This document shows, one piece after another, positions 11,319 through 22,800 of a DNA stretch of 64,000 bases. The stretch covers positions 2,108,001 to 2,172,000 of the forward strand of contig NC_061479.1 in assembly GCF_022581195.2 (NCBI RefSeq). The letters are read 5' to 3'. The translations under genes were made by a program, and so were the position numbers. The notes beneath the pieces are model-generated. The model was not told the DNA's origin and did no database searches. It saw only the letters and a program-made list of their open reading frames with translations. The stretch comes from Helicoverpa zea (taxonomy: Eukaryota > Arthropoda > Insecta > Lepidoptera > Noctuidae). The number at the start of each line of letters is the position of its first letter. Within the stretch, counting starts at the first letter, position 1.

Positions 11319-11496
11319 GAAAATGCTGTTGACTAGTGTTATTTTAGTATATTCTTCATAAGTTAATCTAATTTTATATTATCATCAATTCCAAATAAAT
11401 AGCATTTAACGAAATACCTGAATAGTCAACTGAGGTATTAATAATATTATTAAAAAATCTTTGCTTTTCCCAATTTTTGTCATTTGAACATCTTTA

Positions 11497-11680
11497 ACTG
11501 TCGTTACAGGTAGTCAGAAGCCAGTAAGTCTGACAACCAGTCTTACCAAGGGGTATTGGGTTGCCCAGGTAACTGGGTTGAGGAGATCAGATAGGCAGTC
11601 GCTCCTTGTAAAACACTGGTACTCAGCTGCATCCGGTTAGACTGGAAGCCGACTACAACATAGTTAAGAAAAGGCTAGGC
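11497..11680 (+). repeat. 3' half of tRNA-derived SINE
   Basis: Contains 'tcgttacaggtagtcagaag', 'ggtaactgggttgaggag' and 'actggaagccgactacaac', all shared with the full copy at 34553-34930. Confidence 0.8.
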
Positions 11681-11840
11681 AAATGATATGTAAATAATGT
11701 CTCTGCGATAAGATTTTTTTTTTGATGGCACAGAAGCGGGAAAATGCTTAGATGTTTTTTTGTACTATGAAGAATTTTATTTGTGTGATAAGTAAGATAT
11801 TATTTTTTTTAAAGAAAAAAGGAAGTTTAAAGCATAAGTA

Positions 11841-11967
11841 TACCGACAACATAATCATAAATAAACGTCAGTTTTCTTAAAACAACTGTTTACTATAAAT
11901 CACGTACAATTTTCAAAGTTAAATGTTATTTTAAGAAAACTGACATTTGTGTTGTCGGTAAACTTGG
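11841..11967. repeat. Short hairpin MITE, family copy 1
   Basis: Inverted repeat: taccgacaac...cgtcagttttcttaaaaca faces ttttaagaaaactgaca...gttgtcggta. Related copies at 40504-40615 and 44763-44890. Confidence 0.75.
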
Positions 11968-12285
11968 GATTAAATGATTTCAAAATATTGAATACTTTTT
12001 ACTGAAATTATTTGTTTCAACCATTTCTGTGTGCAATCAATTCGAAATTATCTTTTTTTTTGTCAGTAAGAAATTCTTTCAGCTAAGAGTTATTATTTTC
12101 TGAATACTTCTAATCTAAATTGAAAATTGACGTAAACAAGCGCAAATGATTGCATGAATCGCTATTGTAAAAAGATCTATATTTCTAAACGTGAATTTAT
12201 GTAAATTGTTGTAATAAATATATATTTCATTATGTTTTTGTTTTATTTACGATCCTCTAGTACAGAAGAGTCCCCTTAGTAAAAA

Positions 12286-12568
12286 ATGGCCTAGTGGGTA
12301 AAGAACCAACCTCTCAAGTAATTGGGTGGGGGTCTATTCCAGGTCAGGCAAGTATCAATGTAACTTTTCTAAGTTTGCATGTACTTTCTAGGTATATCTT
12401 GGACACCAATGACAGTGTTACGGAGGGCACATTGAACTGAAAGTCCCGGCTGTCATGTAACATCTTTGGCAGTCGTTACAGGAAGACAGAAGCCAGAAAG
12501 ACTGACAACCAGCCTTACCAAAGCGTTTTGGGTTGAGGGGGTCAGATAGGCAGTCGCTCCTTGTAAAC
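12286..12568 (+). repeat. tRNA-derived SINE, nearly full length
   Basis: Starts with an A-box-like tggcctagtgggtaa, has a weakened B box (ggtctattcc) and the family body, and is truncated after gcagtcgctccttgtaaa. Confidence 0.8.
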
Positions 12569-15360
12569 TGGCTCAATCAATGGCTATATTTATTATATGT
12601 TAAATTGCTATTCGACACAAAAATAATGTTTTTATTGTGTTACATATAGATACGCAAAACCACAAGTACCTGTTTACTTTTCTGTCACAGGAAATAAGTA
12701 CTGAATATATGCTAGCAGTACCGGATTACCCTGCGCTGTGCTTATAGCAAATTCGACTAAGGGGTTACAGTATGAAAAAACATTGTCGCTGAGATTGAAA
12801 AAAGACGCGAGCGAAGTGAACGCAATTTTTTCTTCACTCTCCCTGTGTAACATAGGCTATATTTTATCTCGGTACGGACAGTAGTTCCAAAGTAATTAAA
12901 AAAAGACTGTTCTTAGTTAAAAATTTATTCCACACAACATGTAGGTACAATATTATTTATATTAAAGTAAAAAATGCTCATTGGACGGAACTTAGTCAAC
13001 TATTCTACGTACTAAGTTAGTCAGAAATGTTACATAATGTATAAGCTATGTTACAATTTGATGCCAGAATAAGTCGAAATAATTTCTGATTTTTGAGAAA
13101 TATTATAGTTTAGGGTAATTGCGCACTTATGTGAAAAATTCTGGCGAAAATATTAGTCAACAATGACTGAGTGATTTGATTATTAACCCGTGTAACATTA
13201 AAATAAAAATGAGTGAATGAACAAATACTTAGTACCATTCAGTCGTTCTATTAAATGTCTTTTCAAAATACATACAAAAATTGTGCTTATATTCAAGGCA
13301 CTATAAAAAGGCACAAACAGTGATTGTAATACTTTTCTTTTTATGGCATAGAGGCAGTCGTTATTACACACAAATTATTATTAATTAATTAAACATGTAA
13401 TGAGTTGCATCATTCTATAACGATAACCAAGCCATAGCCTGCCGTATATTTGCCCTTGGTTAGGCTGGTGTCAGACTTGCAGGCTTCTGACTACCCGTAA
13501 CGACTGCCAAGGATGTTCAATGACAGCCGGGATGGATGACTGAAAATGGTTCGGTTATCGTTATAGTTAAATGGTCACCGTAAATGTAGTATTATTTTAT
13601 TCCTAAGGTGCGTTCTACAGAAATCTTATCGCTTATTAAAAATACAAGTTTTGCTATTTTTCAATTTTAAAAAATTACATGATATGAGTTAATTTTGCAT
13701 TTATAAAGTCAATTTTTATTACTATTTCTAATCAGTTATCTTGCATGATTTCATTATTTCAGTCATTAAAATGCATTTTTTTCTCTTACAACAAAAAATC
13801 TGCTTTTGTAATTCCTTATTTTTAAACAAATGCTTATTAATAATATGCATACGCATTGCATACGCATTGCATAAAATGTATTTCTTATGTTTATACAAAT
13901 ATAAAAATGATATACATAAACAACATCACAAAGACTAAAATATACATCAATAATAATGAGATTCTTAACATTAAAATATTTCGATTAAGGGCCGATTTTT
14001 AAATCATCACTTAACTTATATCTGAGGAATATGTGTATATGGAGAATATATATTTCTATACAAAATTTATGAGGAATATATATTTATAGACAAAAGCTGT
14101 CAAAACGTCAAACATATTCTTCAATTAAATGTTTTTGGCGACTGAAAAATCGACCCTAAAAATAAACTAATCATAAAATATAGAAGGACGGAAAATCTAT
14201 ACTAAATAAGGGCTTTTTAGAAAAAAACAATGAAATATAATATCAGAACGCCTTCTTAATTTAAAAGGCAGAAATATACCTTTAAAACTCCCAAAAATCA
14301 TTAACTAGCTGTTACCCGCGGTTTCACTCGCGTCCCAGAGAGCTACTTCCCGCTATCGGGTAACCGTTTTTATTTTCACACAGACCGGAACCGGCTCCGA
14401 TCGGCTCCGCTCGGCTGCGTGAGATGCAATCGGAGCCAAACGTCTGCAAAAACGAGAAAAAGTACGCGATCGGAGCCGGTCGGCTCCTCTTATTATTTCA
14501 CACCGAGCGCCTTCGAGCATTCTTAATGACAAAAGCAGTGCACATGCAAAAATAAACCTTACTTCAAATACTAAGTACTCGATTTTCAACGTGTTAAGAA
14601 TTTGCTTTCTCTCCGAGCCGGTCTGTCTGAACGGACACTAAAAACTCTCGACAAATGAGTACCAAATGTACATAATTTAAATCGGTTCGGTTTTGCCTTG
14701 AAAGCGGGACAGATAATATTTTTTTACAATATTCATACATAGAGTATATTTTGAACATAGATTTAATGTTTTCTTTGCTTATACTAAAATTAAAATTATT
14801 ATAAGATTAAGTTGCCATGCTTGGACCATTCAATACCCCTTTTAAAACATCCGAGCGAATTGTTAGTCAAAGAAATTATTTTATTTTCACCACAAAAAAT
14901 TGCATTTTGAATAAATAATTTGCATTTTACTGAAATTTTTACAAAATTAGGCGGCCACTAGACCTAAAATAACTTTGTGCATTTAGTCGTTAATAATTAG
15001 TTCACAATACGCAATATTGCGCAATTTAATAGATCGTCTAGGGATCGCCTTAGTCTTTTCTGACGAGCGACAGTGGGTAGTACATTATATTTTTGGATGC
15101 AAATAATACAAAAAGTACAAAATTGTAGACTTACAAGATCTACTATAAAAGGCAAACATTACAGTTATTTGGCGTACATACATTTTCCACTGTGTATATA
15201 TTTTTAAGAGGTTCTTAATTTTATTCTTAAGGCTGATTTTTGTACAGGCTGATAACTTTTACATAGAAAAGAATAGATATTTCAATCAGATAAAAGATAT
15301 ATAAAAAAGGTGCGAGTCCACAGCTAGCATGTGTTTGCGCACAAAAGTGTTTATCAATTT
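12569..15360. other. Intergenic AT-rich region with repeat fragments
   Basis: No coding exon recognised. Holds a reversed SINE fragment at 13437-13545 (tail motifs on the minus strand), a small duplication gcatacgcattgcatacgc at 13848, and the moth repeat 'ctgttacccgcggtttcactcgcgtcc' at 14308. Bases 14375-14630 are a GC-rich patch with repeated cggctcc/ggagccg words in both orientations, probably a degenerate inverted-repeat element. Confidence 0.5.
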
Positions 15361-15720
15361 GCTTCTGTTTGCTAATAGTAAAAAATCGGCCTAATCTTTG
15401 TTACTATTTTCGCTACTTTGTTCTAATGTCTGCTATATATAAAGTTTATGGCGGTAACTCCACTAATAACCTAGTTTATAATTCTATTATGTTTTCTACC
15501 TCAAGTAAAATGTATCATAACAAACAACATTCAAATCCACACAAAACACACACAAACACATACTTTGTTGCACATTTAACCGTAACTCACTTATCAAACT
15601 CACAACACAACTGGTGTCCTTTAGCACACTGCATTAGTCTCTATTACCCTACCATAATGTACAAACCAAACACCCCTGAGCATGGTTTAGTCTCATACAT
15701 TCGCAAATTGTTTTTTACAA

Positions 15721-18666
15721 ATGGCTAATACTCTGCAATCTATTATCTCGTCTGACTTAGACAAAATTGAAGTAGCAAAATCTTATAAATGCCCACCGTC
15801 AGATTGCTCTAACTACTTGGCAGGGTCTAATCAACATATCAAAATATTTCATATAAATATACGAAGCATAAATAAAAATTTCGATGAACTATTGGTATTG
15901 ATAAATTTAATCAAATTTTCCTGTGATGTATTGGTACTTACTGAGTGCTGGCTGAGTAAAGTTGTAAACCTCCCTGTATTGAACGGCTACAACTCGCATT
16001 ATACAAAACGAACGGCTAACCAGAACGACGGTATTGTTGTCTATATAAAAAATAACATTAATTGTACAATAACAGAACCCAATTTTCTAAACGGAAATTG
16101 TCTGACCTGTGAAATTGCTGATAATCTTGCAATTGTGGCTATATATCGTTCGCCGTCATATAAAACCAGAACCCAATTTGACAACTTTTTAAACAGCATA
16201 GACAACGTGCTCTTATCTCTAAAAAACTATAAAAATCTTTGTTTAGTAGGGGACACAAATATAGACATCCAACCAAATAATTTAGTGGAACGCGCTGCTG
16301 AATACTTAACACTACACGCCACGCACGGCCTGCTTCCTGCCCACCGGCTACCTACAAGAATTAATAGCTGCATAGATCATGTGATGCTCAAAACAGACAA
16401 ATCAGCTACATTACTAGTGATTGAGTCACATGTAACCGACCACCTTCCAATTGTACTAGCTATTAATAACGTAAAACTCACTGGAGGAACGGTGCCGGCC
16501 TCCAAAGTACCAAAAATTGACTACACTGGTCTAGTAAACCAAATCGAAACCTACGACTTCTCGGAAGTTCTGAATACCAATGACCCCAACCTAGCAACTG
16601 ACACACTAACGAAAATATTAAACATTGCTATAACCAGCCACACAAAATTAGTAATCATCCCTAGAAAAAACAGAATTATTCAACCTTGGATTACACCCGG
16701 TCTACTACGGTGCATCCGCCACCGTGATAAACTTCACAAGCAAGCAAGGAAATCACCCGAAAACTATGTAATCCAAACCTCTTATAAACGCTATAGAAAT
16801 TACTGTAATGGTCTTCTCAAAAAACTTAAAAGATTATACGAGCAAAATGAGCTATGAAAAGTAAAAAACGACCCTAAAAAACTTTGGAATAAAATCAAAG
16901 AAATTACACACACCAAAAAGCAAATTACTCCGCCCTATGAGCTATTAGGTACAATCTCCGATAAACGCGAAGCAGCTAACCACATCTGTAACTACTTTGC
17001 GAACATTGGTCAAAAGCTAGGTTCCAAGATAAACAACCTTCCCTTCCAACCTTCTCTATCACATCTCTCCCCTGGCGTATGTCCTTCCAACTCCCTTATT
17101 CTTCTTGAAGTGGATAATGATGAGGTGGACTCCATTATCTCTAACCTCAAACCGGATAGTGCCACTGGCTGGGATGGTATCCCTGTAAAACTAATAAAAC
17201 TTTGTCGACATGTTCTCGTACCGATTATCACTCACATAATAAACTGTTCTATGACCGTAGGGATATTCCCCAATTCTTTTAAAAAAGCCGTTATCCACCC
17301 AATACATAAAAGTGGGAACAGAGACTGTGTAAATAACTATAGACCCATTGCTGTACTACCTGTTCTGTCGAAGATTATGGAGAAAATTATTAATAAACAA
17401 CTGGTAAACTACCTACATAAATACAACTATATAGCAAAAAATCAGTACGGGTTCAAAAAAGGAGTGTCTACGGAAGATGCAGTGCTAGACCTAACTGAAC
17501 TTGTAGCTAGGAAATTAGACAGTCAACAGAAATGCCTGGGTCTGTTTCTTGATCTAACAAAAGCGTTTGACACGGTCTCTGTTCCCACCCTCCTATCTAA
17601 GCTTCACAACATCGGCATACGAGGCATTGTCCACGACCTTTTCAAGAGTTACCTGACAGACCGAAAAATTTGTGTAAAGATAGGACCGCATTTGAGTGCT
17701 GATGAGATAATGTCATACGGGGTGCCGCAGGGAAGTGTTATCGGCCCAACGCTCTTCTTAGTCTATATCAATGACTTGTGCATGCTTCCCCTACCATCTG
17801 CAAATACATTCGTATATGCGGATGATACAACAATTATAGTGCACGGGAGAAACTGGGCCGAGGTGCAAAACAACGCTGAAGAGTCCCTGCAAACAGTCAT
17901 GGCATGGCTTCACAAAAACCTACTTACCCTGAACCTGCAAAAAACTAACTACATCCCGTTCGCCATCCATACTGGCATGAAACCCCCAAACACATTTTCA
18001 ATTAAAGCTCACACATGTCTGGATACGCTGTCCTGCTCTTGCGTAGTGCTCCCTTTAGTAACATCAGTCAAATATCTGGGCGTGATGATCGATGATGGAT
18101 TGAGATGGACCAAACACATTGAGTTTACTGCCAGTAAAGTCAGGAAAACTATCCACCTTTTCAAAATACTAAGGCATTCTGCTGACTTGGAGACCATAAA
18201 AATAATATACTATGCACTTTGCCAGTCCATCATAGGCTACTGTATTCTGGCGTGGGGGGGGTCGGCAAAAACAAAATTCCTGGAGGTGGAACGTGCGCAG
18301 AGGGCAGTACTTAAAGTTATGTGCCAAAAGCCATTCCGCTACCCGACTCATCAGCTTTACACCGAGCTCAAACTTTTGACGGTGAGACAGCTTTATGTAC
18401 TCGGAGCCACTCTCTGGAAACATTGCCAAGTACCACCTCCAGACCCCAAAAAACGTGGTCAAAGAATAAGTTGCGAAATCCCTAAACATAGAACCACCTT
18501 TGCCAGAAGACAGCTATATGTGTTGAGCCCTCTAATCTACAGGAACATTAATAAGACCACCCAAATAGCAAAACTAAACAAACACGAAGCTAAGAATAAG
18601 CTGAAGAGCATGCTGTACCTCCTTGACTACTCTCAAACAGAGGAATTATTAATCACTCCAACATAA
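15721..18666 (+). pseudogene. LINE EN-RT polyprotein interrupted by a single TGA
   Basis: From ATG 15721 the frame is open for 378 codons, meets TGA at 16855-16857 (codon 379), then continues in the same frame without another stop to TAA at 18664-18666, about 981 codons in all. The endonuclease is complete: N46 in HINIRS, E75 in LTEC, GDTN at 177-180, D219 in SCIDH, and H241 in TDHLP. The RT has SATGWDGIP, NYRPIAVLP, QYGFKKGVST, the motif-A FLDLTKAFD, YGVPQGSVIGP and the catalytic YADD (17815-17826). There are no frameshifts, so the single nonsense change is the only visible lesion. Translation could restart at ATG 17110, giving RT without endonuclease. Confidence 0.85.
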
Positions 18667-19268
18667 ATTATAACGAAATATTCCATACCAGACGCGAAAC
18701 ACATTGACCGACATATAACACAACACTAAGCAACAAGCTCATACTATCGCAAACTCAGTCTCATCGAACTCAACCTCAGCACACACACAACACATACTCG
18801 CACACTTATACACCCCCACACACCCATTTACACACCTACATATATCACCACCTCACACACACCCACGCGATACAAATACACTCAACTCTTCTATTGATTA
18901 CATACACCACCATCCACACACATTTTACTTTATTACTTTTGTTTATATATATCTAAAATCAACTTTAATTTCATTTAATCTAGTCCATCAAATATAAACT
19001 TTGTTTACTAAAACATTTCATATCAATGAACACCTATTTGTAATATGAGCCAACCAGCTCGTTTCATAGTAAGGATTTATTAGTGTCCAAGTGACAGTAG
19101 AACACTGGCTCCTAAGACACAGGCATTCCTAGTTTAGGGGCCAGGGTCTCAACATTTGTATGCCTTCAATTAAATTGTAATCCTGCTAGATATTAAGCAT
19201 TTTGTAAACATTTTGTAAGGATTTGCATCAATAAAGCATTTATTTATTATTTATTTATTTATTATTTT
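18667..19268 (+). other. CA-rich 3' UTR and tail of the second LINE
   Basis: 18710-18920 is strikingly rich in CACA words (cacacacaacacatactcgc). The end is aataaagcatttatttatta with repeated TTTA/TTATT units to about 19268. Confidence 0.6.
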
Positions 19269-19895
19269 CTCAATAAACTATACTAATCTTTTCGAATTCA
19301 CACGGGTGTCTCAAGGCCCCCCTCGTGCACGTGTGCGAGGGGCGTGGCCTCGTCCGGGGGGTCCGGGGCCTCGCATCATATCTGCGAGGCCGGCATGGTG
19401 GACACCGTGCTGTGCGGGGTCGTGGGCCGAGACCCCGCGAGGGATGCGTTTAGAGATGCCATTGTGCCCATCATATATAATCTTTTTTATATTCAAAAGT
19501 TAAGTATATAGACTATAAATACAAAAAAATGGCTCTTTGAACCAGAAGATACATTTGTGTGAGTCACAGTGTCGGACACCGGTGGTATATCTAGACAATA
19601 TAAAAATCAGCCCTAAGTTTTGTAAGTAATTTCAACAAATCACTGAGAAACTTTGATAAAAGAAACAGCCCTAGGCAGGCCATTTTGTTATTTTCAATAA
19701 ACTATACTATTTTTCGAGTTTTTTTGTTAGTATTTCTCAATAAATCATAGCTAAATTCACACGGGTGGCCATTTTGAACAGTATTTTTCAATAAACTATA
19801 CTTATCATTTCCAAAATTCACACGGGTGTCTCAAGCCCCCCCTCGTGCGCGTGTGCGAGGGGCGTGGCCTCGTCCGGGGGGTCCGGGGCCTCGCA
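19268..19895 (-). repeat. Partial tandem duplication around the last exon of the four-TM gene
   Basis: The sequence caataaactata...attcacacgggtg precedes both exon copies (19271, 19790), and shorter pieces recur at 19697 and 19734. 'ggccattttg' occurs at 19678 and 19767. The block therefore holds two large and two small repeats of the gene's 3' region. Confidence 0.7.
19376..19471 (-). pseudogene. Duplicate terminal exon of the four-TM gene, splice acceptor lost
   Basis: Identical over all 96 bases to the functional last exon at 19896-19991, 520 bp away, including the 31 codons and TGA. In the true exon the minus strand reads ctttacag before ATGGGC. Here it reads atatatg, so there is no AG acceptor. 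The similarity extends about 65 bp past the stop with two visible differences (cgtgcacgtg versus cgtgcgcgtg; one C/G). A recent duplication, probably not spliced in. Confidence 0.85.
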
Positions 19896-22800
19896 TCATA
19901 TCTGCGAGGCCGGCATGGTGGACACCGTGCTGTGCGGGGTCGTGGGCCGAGACCCCGCGAGGGATGCGTTTAGAGATGCCATTGTGCCCATCTGTAAAGG
20001 AGAAATGAGAGTTTTACATTCAATTGTTATTTCTCAGACCATCAGTAATTTTAATCATTCGCATAAAAATCTATACAAGGAGTCCAAAGCAAAACCTTCG
20101 TTTTTCTATCTACCTACACTAATATTATAACGATGAAGAGAGTTTGAACGTAGGTACTAATTTCAAGAATTACTGCGATTTCAAAAGTAACAATTGTAGA
20201 CTTACTTATTCTAGTGATCGAAGAAAGCTATAGTCTACTTTTTATCCCACTACACGAAGAAGTACGGGATGCGGGTGAACCGCTGGCAAAAGATCGTAAT
20301 ATTATAAAGCTGAAGAGATTACTTCTGGTTTGTATATTTATTATTTGGAAAATGAATCTCCGAAACTATTTCTCCGACTTCAAAAAATCTCAATTTCTAT
20401 AGTCTACTTTTTAGTTCCCTAACTGAGAATTTCTAAGTTAAATCAACATCAAAACCTCCTTGGGTTGCGGGATTGTTCGCGCGAGTTACCGCGGCGCTGG
20501 TACATGATGGGTTTTAGTCAGTAAGAGTCTGACACTCCCTCACGCTGCACCCACAGCGGGAGTCATTTGATGACTCCCCACCAAAAAAAGTATCCCTTTT
20601 TTTGAAGTTGGTTAAAAAAACACATGAAAATGTTGAAACTTACCCTCAAATGAGCCAAATCCTCCAGCTTGGTTAAATCGGCTAGCTCAAGGTATAAGCT
20701 ATATACCAGCACCCATCCATACATGCCGACGGCACAGAATATTATCCAGCACAGACACATTATAACGTTGTAAGCGAAAATCATATCGTTTACTATGGAG
20801 GCGAATATGAACGCTATGAGACGGAATATTATGAATACGCCGAAAGTGTAGAGCCAGGGTACTATGCGTTTTTCGTATTCCTGTAAAGAGAAAAATATAA
20901 TTTAATGTTGATGATACTACAAGCGGGTAATATATTCTTATTATTATAATATTTCATTATAATAAATTATAAGGCTGAATATATATTTGGTATGCGTGAA
21001 GTTCGGGAACTACTTGGTGCTATTTGAAAAATTGTTTCAGTGTTAGATAGCTCATTTATCGAGGACGGCTATAGGCTACTTTTTATCCATGTGCCGGAAG
21101 TAGTTATCTCCCGTTGCGGTGAAAACCCACGATGGAAGCTTGTTCAAATATAATCAATCAAAGTAATTTTTGATGAGTTTGTTTAATTCCAAAGTTCGTT
21201 CAATTAAAACAATTCTACAGGGTGTGTCGTTCACAATCACATTAAATCTTATCACATTTCAATACATAGTATAAAACAAAGTCGCTTTCGCTGTATGTCC
21301 GTATGTATGCTTAGATCTTTAAAACTACGCAACGGATTTTGATGCGGTTTTTTTTAATAGATAGAGTGATTCTTAAGGAAGGTTTGTATGTATAATAAAT
21401 GCATAATATAGTAGAGAAACACTGATAAATTTAAAGGTTTCTAATGTGATGTCGTAAATAAGCACGTTTTTTTGCGCTTATATTGCAAACGCTGGCTGAA
21501 CCCTACCAGATAGACCAAAATAATGTACTACAGTATTGTTCACCTTAAAAAGTTCAACAAAAAAGTCCGCGATGGTATATGTCTATCTCTTAGGGATAAC
21601 CCAGCATAACCATTTTTATTCTTTACTAAAAAATGGTTATTTACGAAGTGATTTTAAACAATACAGCATTAATCCTTATCCAATTAAGCTTCAATAAATA
21701 TCCTTACCTTAAATAAATTGTGCATTTATTATAGATCAATATGCTTTTTACAGCATGTAATTTAAGTGAATATTACCGAAGATATTACAAATTTAAAATG
21801 CAGGGTCGATGTTGTTTGCTCCGGGCGGCGCGTGCCTATAAATAGCGCGTCGATGGCCGCGCTTCGCCTTATAGCACTTTATGATTTGCAGCGATCGCAC
21901 GCGTTTATCGGAGCTCTCTAGCGAGGAAAATATCAAGAATTAATTAAACTGAATAGAATAAGTATCTTTTGTTGTTGATTATCTTTTAATTTTTATGGGG
22001 TAAACATTTCTGCTTCTTAGCCTTTTGGCTAGTTTTGACTACATTTACGGGCGGGTGCCAAGTAAATGTAGCGTGTTGTGTGTATGTGTGTGTTTATTGT
22101 GTGTGTTGAGGTGTTATGCCATGTTCGTCCAATTGCATGAACTTTCGTACTATGCGACACGTGTTGAGGATTGCGGCTTTTTGTAGTAAAATGTAGATGG
22201 AGTCTTTAAGTTCTATTAGTTTGAGGCTGTGGTGGAGGTGATTGGGTATGACACCCGTGGTGGAGACGACTATTGGTACTACGTATACTTTATCTTGTCT
22301 CCAAATTCTCGTGACCTCTTCTTTAAGTTCTTCATATTTGCTTATTTTTTCTACTATTGTTTTTTGTAAGTTATGGGTGTTGGGTACTGCGATATCTATA
22401 AGGTAGGTGACTTTGTTTATTTTATCCTGAAGGGTGATATCTGGTCTATTATAGTGGACAGTTCTATCTGTTAGTATTGCGCGATCGTAGTAAAGTTTAT
22501 GTGTATTGTTTTCTAGAACTGTTTGTGGTGTGTACTTGTAGTAGGGTGTGTTTGTGTCTTGTATGAGTTTGTGTTTGAGTGCTAGCTTTTGGTGAATGAT
22601 GTTTGCAACCTGGTTGTGTCTGTGAGTGTAGTCTGTCTGTGTGAGTGTTGTGCATGCCCCTGTAATGTGTTGTATGGTCTCTGGTTGTGTGTGGCATTTG
22701 CGGCATTTGTCGTTGGTGGCTGTGGGGTCTTCGATAATATATTTTCTGTAGTTTTTGGTGTTAATAATCTGATCTTGGATTGCTATGATAAATCCTTCGG

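Larger units (their letters stand above)
15400..19268 (+). mobile_element. Second non-LTR retrotransposon (CR1/jockey-like), one in-frame stop
   Basis: One long EN-RT reading frame (15721-18666) followed by a CA-rich 3' UTR and an AATAAAG.../TTATT repeat tail ending near 19268. The 5' boundary is not visible; I place it around 15.4 kb only approximately. The clade differs from the LINE at 1028-5373 in sequence and in its UTRs. It sits on the plus strand just beyond the 3' end of the minus-strand four-TM gene. Confidence 0.8.

Noticed and set aside
19306..20130. Plus-strand open frames rich in Pro/Arg/Gly over the two GC-rich 165-bp repeats
   Set aside because: They are antisense shadows of the four-TM gene's last exon and its duplicate, which explain the sequence on the minus strand.
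22010..22050. U2 snRNA gene on the plus strand
   Set aside because: Only about 20 bases resemble U2; nothing downstream matches, and the region is the 3' UTR of a minus-strand LINE.
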